DNA from: Ralstonia sp. SET104
Lineage (GTDB): Bacteria > Pseudomonadota > Gammaproteobacteria > Burkholderiales > Burkholderiaceae
Assembly (NCBI RefSeq): GCF_003851545.1
Contig: NZ_BHVX01000014.1
Coordinates: forward strand, 80,925 to 144,924
Length of the DNA: 64,000 bases
Direction of reading: 5' to 3'
Position 1 is the first letter of the stretch; each line of letters starts with the position of its first letter. Under the pieces are notes generated by a model. It was not told where the DNA came from, ran no database searches, and saw nothing but the letters and a program-made list of their open reading frames with translations. Position numbers and translations under genes: made by a program. Below are positions 26,604-35,930 of the stretch, piece by piece.

Positions 26604-27866
26604 TCAGGCCGCGCCGTTTGTTTCCATCCGGCAGATCTCATGCAGCGTATTGAGGCGCCGCACCGGATCGGTCACAAACGGGTTGCTCTCATCCCACGCG
26701 TAACCGGCCAGGATGGCGCTGATCATGCGGCGGATGCCGGGCGAATGGCGCGGGTGGAAGATGATGTCCTGCAACTCACCCGTATACCAGCGTTCAACAA
26801 AGGCGCGGAACGCGTCCACGCCTTTGCGCAGCGGCCGGTCGTAATCGGCCAGCCAATCCACGGTGTCGCCATCAAGCTGCCGCAGTAGCGCGCGTGTGGC
26901 CAGCTCTGCCGAGCGCAGCGCAATCGTCACGCCCGACGAGAACACCGGGTCCAGGAACTCGCCCGCGTTGCCGAGCAGCGCATAGCCGGGCCCAAACAAG
27001 CGCTCCACGTTGGCCGCATAGCCGCCAATCTGCCGCACCGGCATCAGGAACGGCGCGTTGCCGATCAGCGCTGCGATGTTCGGCTCGGCCTGAATGAGGC
27101 GGCGCAGCGTGGCTTCGCGCTCGGCTTCCGGCACATCAAGGAAGCTGGTTTCGGCCACGCAGCCCACCGACGAGCGGCCACCGGCCAGCGGGATCATCCA
27201 GTACCAGACGTCGCGCCGCTCCGGGTGCACGGCCACGCAGATCTTGTTGCGGTCTGTGCTGCCGGCGGGCAGGGCATCGTGCACGTGGGTGAACAGCGCG
27301 GCGCGCGTTGGCATGCGGGTGGGCGCTTCCAGGTTCAGCAGGCGCGGCAGCACGCGGCCGAAGCCGCTGGCGTCGAGCACGAAGCGGGCGTGCACCGTAT
27401 AGGCGTGCCCGGCTTCGTCTTCCACTTCCAGCACGGGCATGCTTGTTCCGTGCATGCCCGGCTGCATGGCACGCACGGTGTGGCCGAAGCGGACTTCAGC
27501 GCCTTGTTGCGCGGCGCATTGGATCAGGATCTCGTCAAACACCGCGCGCTCAACCTGGTAGGTCGTGCCCCAGCCGGTGGAATGCTTGTCTCGAAAGTCA
27601 AACGCGGCGTGCTTGTCCCGGTGCACGAAGTACGCGCCGTTCTTGTATTGAAAGCCCGCTTCCACCACGGCCTGCAGCATGCCAGCCTGTTCGAGATAGG
27701 CCATGCTTTGCGGCAGCAGGCTTTCGCCAATGGAAAAACGCGGAAAGTGCTGGCGTTCGAGCACCAGCACGCTGCGCCCGGCCTTGCGCAGCAACGCAGC
27801 CGCCACAGCACCAGAGGGGCCGGCGCCGATGATGGCGACGTCTACGTGTTGTGTTGCATCGTTCAT
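26604..27866 (-). CDS. FAD-dependent oxidoreductase, tryptophan-halogenase / geranylgeranyl-reductase-like
   Basis: 420 aa. N-terminal dinucleotide fold GAGPSGAVAAALL (14-26), then FPRFSIGESLLPQS, the GESL-type motif of flavin-dependent halogenases and related reductases; DASGFG and GYALLGNAGEFLDPVFSSGV complete the FAD fold. The halogenase WxWxIP motif appears only as WYWMIPL, which is shared by non-halogenating aryl-polyene and quinone oxidoreductases. Start overlaps the stop of the upstream fabG-like gene (TGATG), so the two are coupled. In aryl-polyene/xanthomonadin-type clusters such a gene pairs with a FabG; no other cluster member is here. Substrate unknown. Confidence 0.85.
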   Translation of the reverse strand: MNDATQHVDVAIIGAGPSGAVAAALLRKAGRSVLVLERQHFPRFSIGESLLPQSMAYLEQAGMLQAVVEAGFQYKNGAYFVHRDKHAAFDFRDKHSTGWGTTYQVERAVFDEILIQCAAQQGAEVRFGHTVRAMQPGMHGTSMPVLEVEDEAGHAYTVHARFVLDASGFGRVLPRLLNLEAPTRMPTRAALFTHVHDALPAGSTDRNKICVAVHPERRDVWYWMIPLAGGRSSVGCVAETSFLDVPEAEREATLRRLIQAEPNIAALIGNAPFLMPVRQIGGYAANVERLFGPGYALLGNAGEFLDPVFSSGVTIALRSAELATRALLRQLDGDTVDWLADYDRPLRKGVDAFRAFVERWYTGELQDIIFHPRHSPGIRRMISAILAGYAWDESNPFVTDPVRRLNTLHEICRMETNGAA

Positions 27867-28594
27867 CAGATCATTCCACCGTTGACGCCAATCACTTGCC
27901 GCGTGACGTACGACGCGGCATCCGACATCAGAAAACCCACCACCGCGGCCACCTCTGCAGGCTGGCCGACGCGCTGCATCGGCACGGCTTGCAGCGCCTG
28001 ATCCAGATGCTGAACGTGCGAGAGCATGTCGGTGTCGATCAGCCCCGGCGCCACGCAGTTGACGGTGATGTGGCGCGAAGCCAGCTCCACCGCCAGCGCC
28101 TTGGTAGCGCCAATCAGCCCGGCCTTGGCCGCGCTGTAGTTGACCTGCCCGCGGTTGCCCATCACGCCCGAGACGGAGGCAATCGTGACGATGCGCCCAC
28201 CCTTGCGCGCGCGCACCATCGGCATGGTCAGCGGGTGCACCACGTTATAGAAACCGTCGAGCCCGGTTTCCAGAACCACGTCCCAGTCTTCGTCTGTCAA
28301 TGCAGGGAAGGCGGCGTCGCGTGTGACGCCTGCGCACAGCACGATGCCGTAATACGCGCCGTGAGCTTGCACATCGGCTTCGAGTTGCGTGCGGCAGGCG
28401 GCGCGCTCGCGCACGTCGAACTGCAGCACGCGGGCGCTGCCGTGTTTTGCATGGATGTCGGCAACGATGGCCTCGGCCTCGGCACGCGCGCTGCGGCAAT
28501 GCACGGATACATCGAACCCGTCAGACGCCAACTGTTGGGCGATGGCGCGGCCAATGCCGCGGCTTGCGCCCGTTACAAGAACACGGCGGCTCAT
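27866..28594 (-). CDS. FabG-like 3-oxoacyl-ACP reductase (SDR family)
   Basis: 242 aa. Classical SDR: TGASRGIGRAI near the N-terminus, catalytic Ser in IASVSG, YSAAK Tyr/Lys pair, and the VNCVAPGLIDTDM and GVNGGM tail. The usual NNAG is replaced by LCAG. ATG 28594 has a GGAG site 9 bp upstream; the ATG at 28609 lacks one. Translationally coupled to the FAD oxidoreductase. Resembles FabG paralogs of aryl-polyene-type polyketide pathways, which reduce ACP-bound intermediates; primary fatty-acid synthesis is less likely for an isolated copy. Confidence 0.88.
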   Translation of the reverse strand: MSRRVLVTGASRGIGRAIAQQLASDGFDVSVHCRSARAEAEAIVADIHAKHGSARVLQFDVRERAACRTQLEADVQAHGAYYGIVLCAGVTRDAAFPALTDEDWDVVLETGLDGFYNVVHPLTMPMVRARKGGRIVTIASVSGVMGNRGQVNYSAAKAGLIGATKALAVELASRHITVNCVAPGLIDTDMLSHVQHLDQALQAVPMQRVGQPAEVAAVVGFLMSDAASYVTRQVIGVNGGMI

Positions 28595-28743
28595 GTCGTG
28601 AGACTCCATTCAATCAAGGCTTGAAAACGGGCGGGCAAGACGGCGCCCGCCGGCGCGGGTTGCTGCAAGGCTCAAACGCTCAAGTGCGCAAGCCTAACAG
28701 CATGCGCCGCGTGATCAGCAAATTCTGATTTATAGTTTCGCCC

Positions 28744-28773
28744 TTGCTTTGAAGAAGCCAGGGTCATTAAACT
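28744..28773 (+). promoter_or_regulatory. Possible sigma-70 promoter ahead of the structured element
   Basis: TTGCTT (28744-28749), 18 bp, TAAACT (28768-28773). Each box has two mismatches to consensus, so this is tentative; transcription would begin near 28780, just before the first stem. Confidence 0.35.
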
Positions 28774-28813
28774 TTCGCGCATCGCTTTCGGTGCCATAGA
28801 GAAAGTGGTCGAG

Positions 28814-28956
28814 GCTTGGAACCCTCGTAGCTAGCGGGCAAGTGCTGAGCATAAGCGCTTGTCCTCAATCTGCTATGGCTTGGCGTCGTCTTCAAAGGGC
28901 GAGCCAGGCTTGGACGGCTTCGGCCGTGCCGATTGCTAGCTATCGGTGTTCCAACC
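28814..28956 (+). ncRNA. Candidate structured RNA: closed multi-branch fold
   Basis: Seen directly: P1 TTGGAAC (28816-28822) pairs with GTTCCAA (28948-28954); after a symmetric 5x5 internal loop, P2 TAGCTAGC (28828-28835) pairs with GCTAGCTA (28935-28942). P3 stacks directly on the left P2 strand: 11 bp (28836-28846 with 28854-28864, two G-U pairs) and a 7-nt loop. P4 is TGGCT (28876-28880) with AGCCA (28902-28906). P5 is ACGGC (28914-28918)-TTCG-GCCGT (28923-28927), a cUUCGg tetraloop. Nested stems of this quality imply selected RNA structure. It may be an independent small RNA or the 5' leader of the gene at 29032. Strand is inferred from the downstream gene and the UUCG loop. It matches no RNA family I know. 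Confidence 0.55.
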
Positions 28957-29031
28957 TTGTCTGTGCTCGCCCACCCCTTCCCCCAGGGCGTGGCGCGGTT
29001 CCATTCATTTTGCTGAAGAGGACACCCCCTG

Positions 29032-29268
29032 ATGACCCGCCCGATCCCCGAATCCATCGATCCCAAACGCCTTGAAGCGCATGCGGAGCTGTTCGACAAG
29101 CTATCGAAGCTGCGCACGTTGCTTGGGATGCTGCATTCCAATGGCTTTGAACACTTCAAGAGCATGGAAGAAATGCGCCAAGCGGACTACCTGTGGACGT
29201 GTATCGGGTACGCGGACGGTGCATATAACGCGATGCTTGCTTCGGACGGGTTGACGAACCCGTCTTGA
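29032..29268 (+). CDS. Hypothetical 78-aa protein
   Basis: Not recognised. The ATG has an AGAGGA site about 9 bp upstream. The protein is acidic to neutral and helical, with a Leu-rich first half (LEAHAELFDKLSKLRTLLGML) and a conserved-looking aromatic patch (YLWTCIGYADGAYNAML); no signal peptide or membrane span. It follows the structured element at 28814-28956 and might be controlled by it. It is not related to any flagellar gene I know. Confidence 0.6.
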   Translation: MTRPIPESIDPKRLEAHAELFDKLSKLRTLLGMLHSNGFEHFKSMEEMRQADYLWTCIGYADGAYNAMLASDGLTNPS

Positions 29269-29368
29269 GTGATCGCGCGCAAGGTTCAACGCGTCGCGCC
29301 CGTGGCTCGGCGCTTGGCAGCCATGGCGGTGCTCCAGGGGCGAGGCATGCCGATCTGGCACTGCCGCA

Positions 29369-30172
29369 TCAGCGCGGCAACGCCCCGAACTGCCCAAACT
29401 GCCCAAGCGCCCGCCCGCCGAGCTCCAGCGCATCCATCACAGACCGCTCCACCACCGGCGCCAGCGAGGTCATCATCACCATTACCAGCATCAGCCCCAC
29501 CACCAGCGTGGCGGCAATGCCCACGGCAAACGGGTTGAGCGCCTGCGCCGTGCGCGAGAGCACGGCAAAGCCAAGGTTGACGATCATCATGATCGCGATG
29601 ATGGGCAGGGCAATGCGCACGGCCAACGCAAAGACGATCGTGCCGCCGCCAGCCAGCGTCTGCCAGCCCGGATTGGCCAGCGGCGCTGCTGAGACGGGCA
29701 GGGCGGTAAAGCTGTCGAACAGGGCGTGCAGCAACACGAGGTGGCCGTCACCCGCAATGAACGCGGTGATGGCCGTGAGGCCGAGGAAGCGGCCAAGCAG
29801 CATGCTGCTCTCGGTTTGCGTTGGGTCCAGCAGCGAGGCGAAGCCCAGGCCCATCTGCACCGACATCACCTCGCCGGCGCCGCTGATGGCAGAGAACACG
29901 AGCTGCACGCAAAAACCCAGCGCCAGCCCGATCACCACCTGCACCAGCGTGATCCACAGCCCTTCGTATGAGCCCACCGATACGCCCGCGGGCACCGGCA
30001 GCATGGGCGCCAGCGCCACCGTAATGACCACGCCAAACGCCACCTTGATCGACGTCGGGATCTCGGTGTTGGCAAACGGCGGCGCAATGGCAATGAACGC
30101 CAGCACGCGCACCAGCGGCCACCAGTACATGGCGATCCAGCCGTTGAGCTGGGCGGCGGTGAATTGGATCAT
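29369..30172 (-). CDS. fliR: FliR, flagellar export gate protein
   Basis: 267 aa with about six hydrophobic segments, including FIAIAPPFANTEIPTSIKV near the N-terminus, which is characteristic. FliR joins FliP and FliQ in the core export channel in the inner membrane. Last gene of fliLMNOPQR; 36 bp after fliQ. Confidence 0.94.
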   Translation of the reverse strand: MIQFTAAQLNGWIAMYWWPLVRVLAFIAIAPPFANTEIPTSIKVAFGVVITVALAPMLPVPAGVSVGSYEGLWITLVQVVIGLALGFCVQLVFSAISGAGEVMSVQMGLGFASLLDPTQTESSMLLGRFLGLTAITAFIAGDGHLVLLHALFDSFTALPVSAAPLANPGWQTLAGGGTIVFALAVRIALPIIAIMMIVNLGFAVLSRTAQALNPFAVGIAATLVVGLMLVMVMMTSLAPVVERSVMDALELGGRALGQFGQFGALPR

Positions 30173-30208
30173 GGTTGATTTGGCCGCTACCTACGTCAGC
30201 CGGATACG

Positions 30209-30478
30209 TCAGTTCACGTAGTTCGGGATGTTGGTCAGCACGCCGCGCGTGTAGTCGACGATCACGGCGACGATCCACGGGCCGGCCAGCACCATCGTGG
30301 CAGCCACGGCCAGCAGCTTTGGAATGAACGACAGCGTCTGCTCGTTGAGCTGCGTGGCGGCCTGGAACACCGCCACCAGCAGGCCGACGATGAGCGACAC
30401 CAGCAACATCGGCGCGCCCACCATCATGGCAACCTGCATGGCCTGACGGGCCATATCCAGAACGTACTCGGGTGTCAT
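30209..30478 (-). CDS. fliQ: FliQ, flagellar export gate protein
   Basis: 89 aa, the standard length, with two TM helices and the motif LIVGLLVAVFQAATQLNEQTL in part. Forms the lateral part of the FliPQR channel. 19 bp after fliP. Confidence 0.95.
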   Translation of the reverse strand: MTPEYVLDMARQAMQVAMMVGAPMLLVSLIVGLLVAVFQAATQLNEQTLSFIPKLLAVAATMVLAGPWIVAVIVDYTRGVLTNIPNYVN

Positions 30479-30497
30479 CTCGGTTTCCTATCGGCGC

Positions 30498-31259
30498 TTA
30501 TTGCACAAAGCTCTGCGCCAACGAGCCCAGCAGCAGGTGCCAGCCATCCACCAGCACGAACAGCATGATCTTGAACGGCAGCGAGAAGATCGACGGCGTG
30601 ACCATCATCATCCCCATCGACATCAGCACCGCCGCCACCACGATGTCGATCACCAGGAACGGGATGAAGATCGCAAACCCGATCTGGAACGCGCTCTTCA
30701 GCTCGCTGGTGACAAAGGCCGGGATGAGCGCGCGCATGGGCGTTTGCTCCGGGCTGGTGATGGCCGGCATGTTGCCCATCTTGACGAACAGGGCGAGGTC
30801 CGGCTCGCGCGTCTGCTTGAGCATGAACTGGCGCAGCGGCGTGGCTGCCGTGTCCATGGCCTGTTCAACGGTGATCTTGTTGTCACGCAGCGGCACGTAG
30901 GCGTCGGCGTACACCTTGTCGAGCACCGGCGACATGACGAAGAACGTGAGGAACAGCGCCAGCCCGATCAGCACCTGGTTGGGCGGCGTGGTTTGCGTGC
31001 CCAGCGCGTGGCGCAGCAAAGACAGCACGATGATGATGCGCGTGAAGCTGCTCATCATCAGGATGATGGCCGGCAGAAACCCGAGCGATGTCAGGAAGAC
31101 CAGCGTCTGGACCGGCAGCGAATAGCTCTGGCCGCCCGCGGTGCCCGTGAGCAGCGGCAGACCGGGTTGCGCCTGCGCGAACACGGCGGGCGCAGCGCCC
31201 AGCAGTGCCAGCCCGATGACGACAACGCGCAGGTAACGGAAGACAGTGCGCACGTTCAT
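30498..31259 (-). CDS. fliP: FliP, flagellar export gate protein
   Basis: 253 aa. Cleavable signal peptide (about 1-28), then [24 protein letters not shown] in part, the family hallmark, and the [20 protein letters not shown] core in part. Five FliP subunits build the export pore. Its ATG overlaps the TGA of fliO by 4 bp (ATGA). Confidence 0.96.
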   Translation of the reverse strand: MNVRTVFRYLRVVVIGLALLGAAPAVFAQAQPGLPLLTGTAGGQSYSLPVQTLVFLTSLGFLPAIILMMSSFTRIIIVLSLLRHALGTQTTPPNQVLIGLALFLTFFVMSPVLDKVYADAYVPLRDNKITVEQAMDTAATPLRQFMLKQTREPDLALFVKMGNMPAITSPEQTPMRALIPAFVTSELKSAFQIGFAIFIPFLVIDIVVAAVLMSMGMMMVTPSIFSLPFKIMLFVLVDGWHLLLGSLAQSFVQ

Positions 31260-31636
31260 TCCGATTTTCCCGTCAGATGGCGCTTGAGCTGGATGGACAG
31301 CGCGTCGGCAAAGCGGGGCGGCTTGCCATCGCCCGAGGTGTTATCCGGTGAGGGGGTGTCGGCTTCCGCCGGGCGCGGCAGGGTGTGCAGCGTCTGCACG
31401 TGCTGCTGCGTGACGCCCAGCACGAGCCACGTGCCCTCCACATCGACGACGACGACCTTCTCGCGGGCGCCCAGCATCTGCTGCGCGACCACCGTGATCA
31501 CCTGGCCGCGGCGGGCGCCGGGGCCCATGCCCGCACGCTGCTGCAGACGGCGCAGCAGCCAGCCGGCCGCCACGATCATCGCTAACACTACAAACAGCCC
31601 GCCAAGGGTGCGGGCCCAATCCACTGCATGATTCAT
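31256..31636 (-). CDS. fliO: FliO, export gate assembly protein
   Basis: 126 aa. One N-terminal TM segment ([18 protein letters not shown]), then a cytoplasmic domain with [20 protein letters not shown], typical for FliO. It scaffolds FliP ring formation. Overlaps fliP; 78 bp after fliN. Confidence 0.9.
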   Translation of the reverse strand: MNHAVDWARTLGGLFVVLAMIVAAGWLLRRLQQRAGMGPGARRGQVITVVAQQMLGAREKVVVVDVEGTWLVLGVTQQHVQTLHTLPRPAEADTPSPDNTSGDGKPPRFADALSIQLKRHLTGKSE

Positions 31637-31714
31637 TTCAACACCTTGCCCGGGGGGAGCATTGGTTGCTGTCAGGGTGCCGGACAGCCAAACTGCGCGG
31701 CGGAATCGTTCGGC

Positions 31715-32179
31715 TTAACGGTTCAACTTACGGATGCGTTCCGACGGCGTGATGATGTCGGTCAGGCGGATACCGAACTTCTCGTTGACCACCACCACTT
31801 CACCTTGGGCGATCAGGTAGCCGTTAACAAGTACGTCCATCGGCTCGCCGGCCAGCGCGTCGAGTTCAACCACCGAACCTTGCGCAAGCTGCAGCAGGTT
31901 CTTGATGGGCACCTTGGTGCGACCCAGCTCCACCGTCAACTGCACGGGGATGTCCAGGATCATGTCGATGTCGTTGCGCGGGGCGCCCCCCGGGCCGTCG
32001 GCCGTCAGCGGCTTGAACACCGGGCTGGACTCGGCAGCGGGTGCGGCGGCCGGCGCGTGGGCGACCGGGTTGGTTTGGGCACGGTGGGCCGCTTCCAGGG
32101 CCATGGCCTCTTCCATCGTCATTTCGACATCGATGTCGTCGGCGTTGGCTTCGGGGTTCATGGTCGGTTCAGTTGTCAT
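31715..32179 (-). CDS. fliN: FliN, flagellar motor switch protein
   Basis: 154 aa. An Ala/Pro/Glu-rich N-terminal extension, then the SpoA domain (about 80-150) with MILDIPVQLTVELGRTKV and LIAQGEVVVVNEKFGIRLTDI in part. It forms the C-ring base with FliM and binds the export ATPase complex through FliH. Its start overlaps the fliM stop by 11 bp. Confidence 0.95.
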   Translation of the reverse strand: MTTEPTMNPEANADDIDVEMTMEEAMALEAAHRAQTNPVAHAPAAAPAAESSPVFKPLTADGPGGAPRNDIDMILDIPVQLTVELGRTKVPIKNLLQLAQGSVVELDALAGEPMDVLVNGYLIAQGEVVVVNEKFGIRLTDIITPSERIRKLNR

Positions 32180-33179
32180 CGTCAGACTCCGTGGCAGTCT
32201 CGCTGCCGCTCATATTCAGCATGCGGTTGACCCGCAGCGCGTATTGGCCGTTGAAGGTGCCGTAGCTGCATTCCATGACGGGCACGCCGTCTACCTTGGC
32301 GGTCACGCTCTCATCCAGCTCCAGCGGAATGACGTCGCCCGCCTTCATGTTCAGGATGTCGGACACCTGCACCTTGGCCGTGGCGAGGTCGGCAATCAGC
32401 TCCACCTCGGCGGTCTGCACCTGTTGCGACAGCAGCCGCAGCCAGCGCTTGTCCACTTCCAGCGCCTCGCCCTGGATGGCAGACGTGAGCCGATCGCGGA
32501 TCGGCTCGATCATGGTGTAGGGCATGCAGATGTGCACGTCGCCGCCGTTGTTGCCCAGCTCAATGCTGAAGCTCGTGGTGATCACCACTTCATTGGGCGT
32601 GGCCACGTTGGCGAACTCGGTGTGCATTTCCATGCGCAGGAATTCGAAATCGATCGGATACACCGGCTGCCACGCGCGGGCGTAATGCTCGAACACGAGC
32701 TGCAGCATGCGCTGGATGATGCGCTGCTCCACGTCCGTAAAGTCACGGCCTTCCACACGCATGTGGAAGCGCCCGTCGCCGCCGAACAGGTTATCGACCA
32801 CCAGGAAGATCAGGTTGGGGTCGAACACGAACAGCGCCGTGCCGCGCAGCGGCTTGACGTGCACGAGGTTGAGCGAGGTCGGCACCACCAGATTGCGGAT
32901 GAACTCGCTGTACTTCTGCACCTTCACCGGCCCGACGGAGATCTCCGCATTGCGCCGCATGAAGTTGAACAGCCCGATGCGCCAGTTGCGCGCGAACCGC
33001 TCGTTAATGATTTCCAGCGTGGGCATGCGCCCACGGACGATGCGCTCCTGCGAGCCGAGGTTGTACGCGCGTACGCCAGACGGGTCAGCGGCTTCGACGG
33101 GGTCGTCGTCGGCGTCATCGGACACGCCCTTGAGGAGCGCGTCGATCTCCTCCTGGGAGAGAAACTCTTCCTTGAGCAT
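32169..33179 (-). CDS. fliM: FliM, flagellar motor switch protein
   Basis: 336 aa. The extreme N-terminus (FLSQEEIDALLKGV) is the CheY-P binding segment; the middle has the CheC-like fold with GGDGRFHMRVEGRDFTDVE in part; the C-terminus has the SpoA domain. Binds phosphorylated CheY to change rotation sense. Overlaps fliN; starts 1 nt after fliL. Confidence 0.96.
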   Translation of the reverse strand: MLKEEFLSQEEIDALLKGVSDDADDDPVEAADPSGVRAYNLGSQERIVRGRMPTLEIINERFARNWRIGLFNFMRRNAEISVGPVKVQKYSEFIRNLVVPTSLNLVHVKPLRGTALFVFDPNLIFLVVDNLFGGDGRFHMRVEGRDFTDVEQRIIQRMLQLVFEHYARAWQPVYPIDFEFLRMEMHTEFANVATPNEVVITTSFSIELGNNGGDVHICMPYTMIEPIRDRLTSAIQGEALEVDKRWLRLLSQQVQTAEVELIADLATAKVQVSDILNMKAGDVIPLELDESVTAKVDGVPVMECSYGTFNGQYALRVNRMLNMSGSETATESDDDN

Positions 33180-33180
33180 G

Positions 33181-33678
33181 TCACTGGATCACAAAGTTGG
33201 TGAACAGAACGTCTGCCACCGGCGACTCCTTGCCGACAGCCTTGAAGACGTGTTCGCACAGTTCGACGATTTCCTTGGCCAGCTTGGTCTTGCCTTCCGA
33301 CGGATACAGCTCGGTGGGCGTCTTGCTGGCCAGCAGCATCAGGATCTTGCTGCGCAGCTCAGGAATATAGGTCTTGATCTCGTCTTCGGCATGCTTGTTG
33401 AAGCTTTTGAACGTGACGCCAATCTGCAGATAACGGTCATTGCCCTCTTCGGGCTGCAGATTGACGGTCAGCGTTTCCATTGGCACGAACACCGGCTCTT
33501 TGGGCTTGGGCGGTGCAGCAGTGGCGGATGCGGCGTGATTGCCGCCACCGAGGAAGAACCAGGCAGCGGCGCCGCCAATGCCGACGAGCACGAGCACGAT
33601 CAGGATGATCAGCAGCAGCTTGGTGGAGCCGCCCTTTGCAGGGGCGGGGGCAGTAGTGGCGGCAGCGGCTTCGGCCAT
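33181..33678 (-). CDS. fliL: FliL, basal body-associated protein
   Basis: 165 aa from ATG 33678; the upstream open frame to 33780 looks non-coding. One TM helix at about 20-42 after an Ala-rich cytoplasmic tail, then a periplasmic domain with LTVNLQPEEGNDRYLQIGVTF in part. FliL surrounds the stator units. First gene of fliLMNOPQR. Confidence 0.93.
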   Translation of the reverse strand: MAEAAAATTAPAPAKGGSTKLLLIILIVLVLVGIGGAAAWFFLGGGNHAASATAAPPKPKEPVFVPMETLTVNLQPEEGNDRYLQIGVTFKSFNKHAEDEIKTYIPELRSKILMLLASKTPTELYPSEGKTKLAKEIVELCEHVFKAVGKESPVADVLFTNFVIQ

Positions 33679-33905
33679 GGGGATCACTCGGGGACTAGGG
33701 GGGGTGGGTTTTCCCGGCTCGGGCCATGCGAAACAACGGTAAAACGGCGCAAGACACAGAGTCGGGTTCTCGGATGGCATTCTTCCCCACCTCTGTCCAG
33801 CTCATTCCAGCAAAAAACGCGGTCAATCCCGCTTATCTCGGGGGTTTGGTGCTGCATAAGGCGGGGCGGCAAACGCGGTTTAAGTGATTCTTTATTCACG
33901 CGTAT

Positions 33906-35930
33906 GTGCGGTTCAACTTGCATCCAGCGCCTTTCCGGTCGCTTGGCTGGCCGGCTTGCCACAAAAGTGACGTTGGCCCGAAAGATTTGCCTGCGCTTGC
34001 CGTTGTAAGAAAAGAAGGCGCCGGCACGTTCCGCGCCTGCTATACCTGCGTTGCCTTGTCGGAAGCCGCCTTGAATTCCTTGCCCTTTCCCACCCGTTTT
34101 GACCTTGCGCTTGTCGATGCCGGCGGTTTGCCGGCCGACTGCCCTGCGCGCGGCGAGCCGCCGGGCTTTTGCCCAAAGCTGGACTTGCTGTCGATGGTCA
34201 ATGCGTTGACCGAGGGCATCCTGGTGTGCAGCACAGATCGGCGCGTGACCTACGCCAACCCGAGCGCCGCGCGGCTGCTGGGTTTGCCGGTCGATGCGCT
34301 GGTGGGCCGGCTGCTGCCCACGGTAGTGACCTCCGCCGTGGATGAATTCGACGCGTCCATTCACGAGACCGACTGGCCCGATCAGGACGTGATTGCCGAA
34401 GGCCAGCCGCAGTTGAACCAGATTTTCGGGATGCGATGCGTGGATGGCCGCATGGTGTGGGTTTCCAGCAACTGGACGCCGCTTTATGCCGATGGCGGCC
34501 AGTCGATGACTGCCTCGCCTCGGGCGGCAGACGCTGGCGCGACACCGTATTCGGTGCTCGTGTCGCTGGTCGACATCACACAGATCCGCGAAGCGCAGCA
34601 GCGTATCCGCCATCTGGCCACGCACGACACGCTCACGGGCTTGCTGAACCGCTCCGCGCTGGAAGACCGCCTGGAGCACGCGCTGGCCATTGCACGCCGC
34701 AACCGCTCGCGCGTTTCGGTCATGTTTCTTGACCTGGATCGTTTCAAGAACGTCAACGACACGCTGGGTCACCAGTTTGGCGACATGCTGCTGCGCGAGG
34801 TGGCGAGCCGCCTGCAGGCCTGCGCGCGCGAAGCCGACACCGTGGCCCGCCTGGGCGGTGACGAGTTTGTTGTCATGCTCGAAGCGCTGGATAGCCGGGG
34901 CACGCGGCGCGTGGCCGAGCGCATTCTGTCGGCCATCAGCGCGCCTTTCCATGTCGAAGGGCAGGAGCTGTATCTGGGTGTGTCGATCGGCATTGCCGTG
35001 GCACCGCACGACGGCGACGACCCCAACACACTGCTGCGCAAGGCCGACGCCGCCATGTACCTGGCCAAAGAGCGCGGCCGCAACAACTTCCAGACTTTCA
35101 CGAGCGACCTGGACGACCGCGTCTCGCGCCGCTTCCGCATTGAATCGGGCCTGCGCCGCGCAAGCGATCGCAACGAGTTCTATGCCGACTACCAGCCGCG
35201 CGTGGACGTCAAAAGTGGCCGCATTGTCAGCGTGGAAGCGCTCATCCGCTGGAACTCGGCCGATTTCGGCCACATGATGCCCGGCCAGTTCATTCAGGAC
35301 GCTGAAGAAACCGGCCTGATCGTCGAGATCGACCGCTGGATTCTGCGCGCGGCCTGCGACCAGCTTGCACGCTGGCGCCGCATTGGGCTGCCGCATTTGC
35401 GCATGTCGATCAACCTCTCGGGCCAGGCATTCAGCTCGGGGCAGTTGAGCGCGATGGTGCGCGGGGCGCTATCAACCAGTGGCCTGCCCGGCAATGCGGT
35501 GGAACTGGAGATGACCGAAGGCATTTTGATTCGCGACGATCCGTCCTTGCATGCGCTGCTGACCGAGCTGCGGGCGATGGGCGTATCGCTGGCGCTGGAC
35601 GATTTTGGCACCGGATATTCATCGCTGTCGTACCTGCACCGCTTCCCGATCGACACGCTCAAGATCGACCGTTCGTTTGTGCAGGATTTGCCGCACGTGG
35701 CCGATCGTGCCGCCATCACGCGGGCCATCATCATGATGGCGCAGGCCATGGGCATGAAGACCGTGGCTGAAGGCGTGGAGACGACCGGCCAGCTCGAATT
35801 CCTGCGCGAAGTCGGCTGCGACGAGTTCCAGGGCTACCTGCTCACGCGGCCGCTCGAACCCGCCGCGGTGCAGGATCTCGTGCGCGAGAACGCGCGCCGC
35901 TACGGCGAGCGCATTCCGCGGTTTCTTTGA
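33906..35930 (+). CDS. PAS-GGDEF-EAL bifunctional cyclic-di-GMP enzyme
   Basis: Up to 674 aa from a GTG at 33906; the start is unsure because no ribosome site is clear (ATG 34194 would begin just before the PAS domain). PAS about 95-235, GGDEF about 240-400 with intact GGDEF and an upstream I-site RxxD (READ, five residues before), EAL about 415-665 with VEALIRW, DDFGTGYSSL, KIDRSFV and AEGVET. Both activities look possible, with product inhibition of the cyclase. Divergent from fliL; probable switch between motility and attachment. An 8-bp tandem repeat overlaps its stop codon. Confidence 0.9.
   Translation: MRFNLHPAPFRSLGWPACHKSDVGPKDLPALAVVRKEGAGTFRACYTCVALSEAALNSLPFPTRFDLALVDAGGLPADCPARGEPPGFCPKLDLLSMVNALTEGILVCSTDRRVTYANPSAARLLGLPVDALVGRLLPTVVTSAVDEFDASIHETDWPDQDVIAEGQPQLNQIFGMRCVDGRMVWVSSNWTPLYADGGQSMTASPRAADAGATPYSVLVSLVDITQIREAQQRIRHLATHDTLTGLLNRSALEDRLEHALAIARRNRSRVSVMFLDLDRFKNVNDTLGHQFGDMLLREVASRLQACAREADTVARLGGDEFVVMLEALDSRGTRRVAERILSAISAPFHVEGQELYLGVSIGIAVAPHDGDDPNTLLRKADAAMYLAKERGRNNFQTFTSDLDDRVSRRFRIESGLRRASDRNEFYADYQPRVDVKSGRIVSVEALIRWNSADFGHMMPGQFIQDAEETGLIVEIDRWILRAACDQLARWRRIGLPHLRMSINLSGQAFSSGQLSAMVRGALSTSGLPGNAVELEMTEGILIRDDPSLHALLTELRAMGVSLALDDFGTGYSSLSYLHRFPIDTLKIDRSFVQDLPHVADRAAITRAIIMMAQAMGMKTVAEGVETTGQLEFLREVGCDEFQGYLLTRPLEPAAVQDLVRENARRYGERIPRFL

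Larger units (their letters stand above)
28595..29031. other. 437-bp intergenic region, mostly a structured element
   Basis: Between the divergent fabG-like gene and the 78-aa ORF. A possible promoter sits at 28744-28773 and a multi-stem fold at 28814-28956. No protein gene is supported within it. Confidence 0.6.

Noticed and set aside
28767..29165. 132-aa minus-strand ORF over the structured region
   Set aside because: No ribosome site or recognisable pattern; overlaps both the RNA-like fold and the 78-aa gene.
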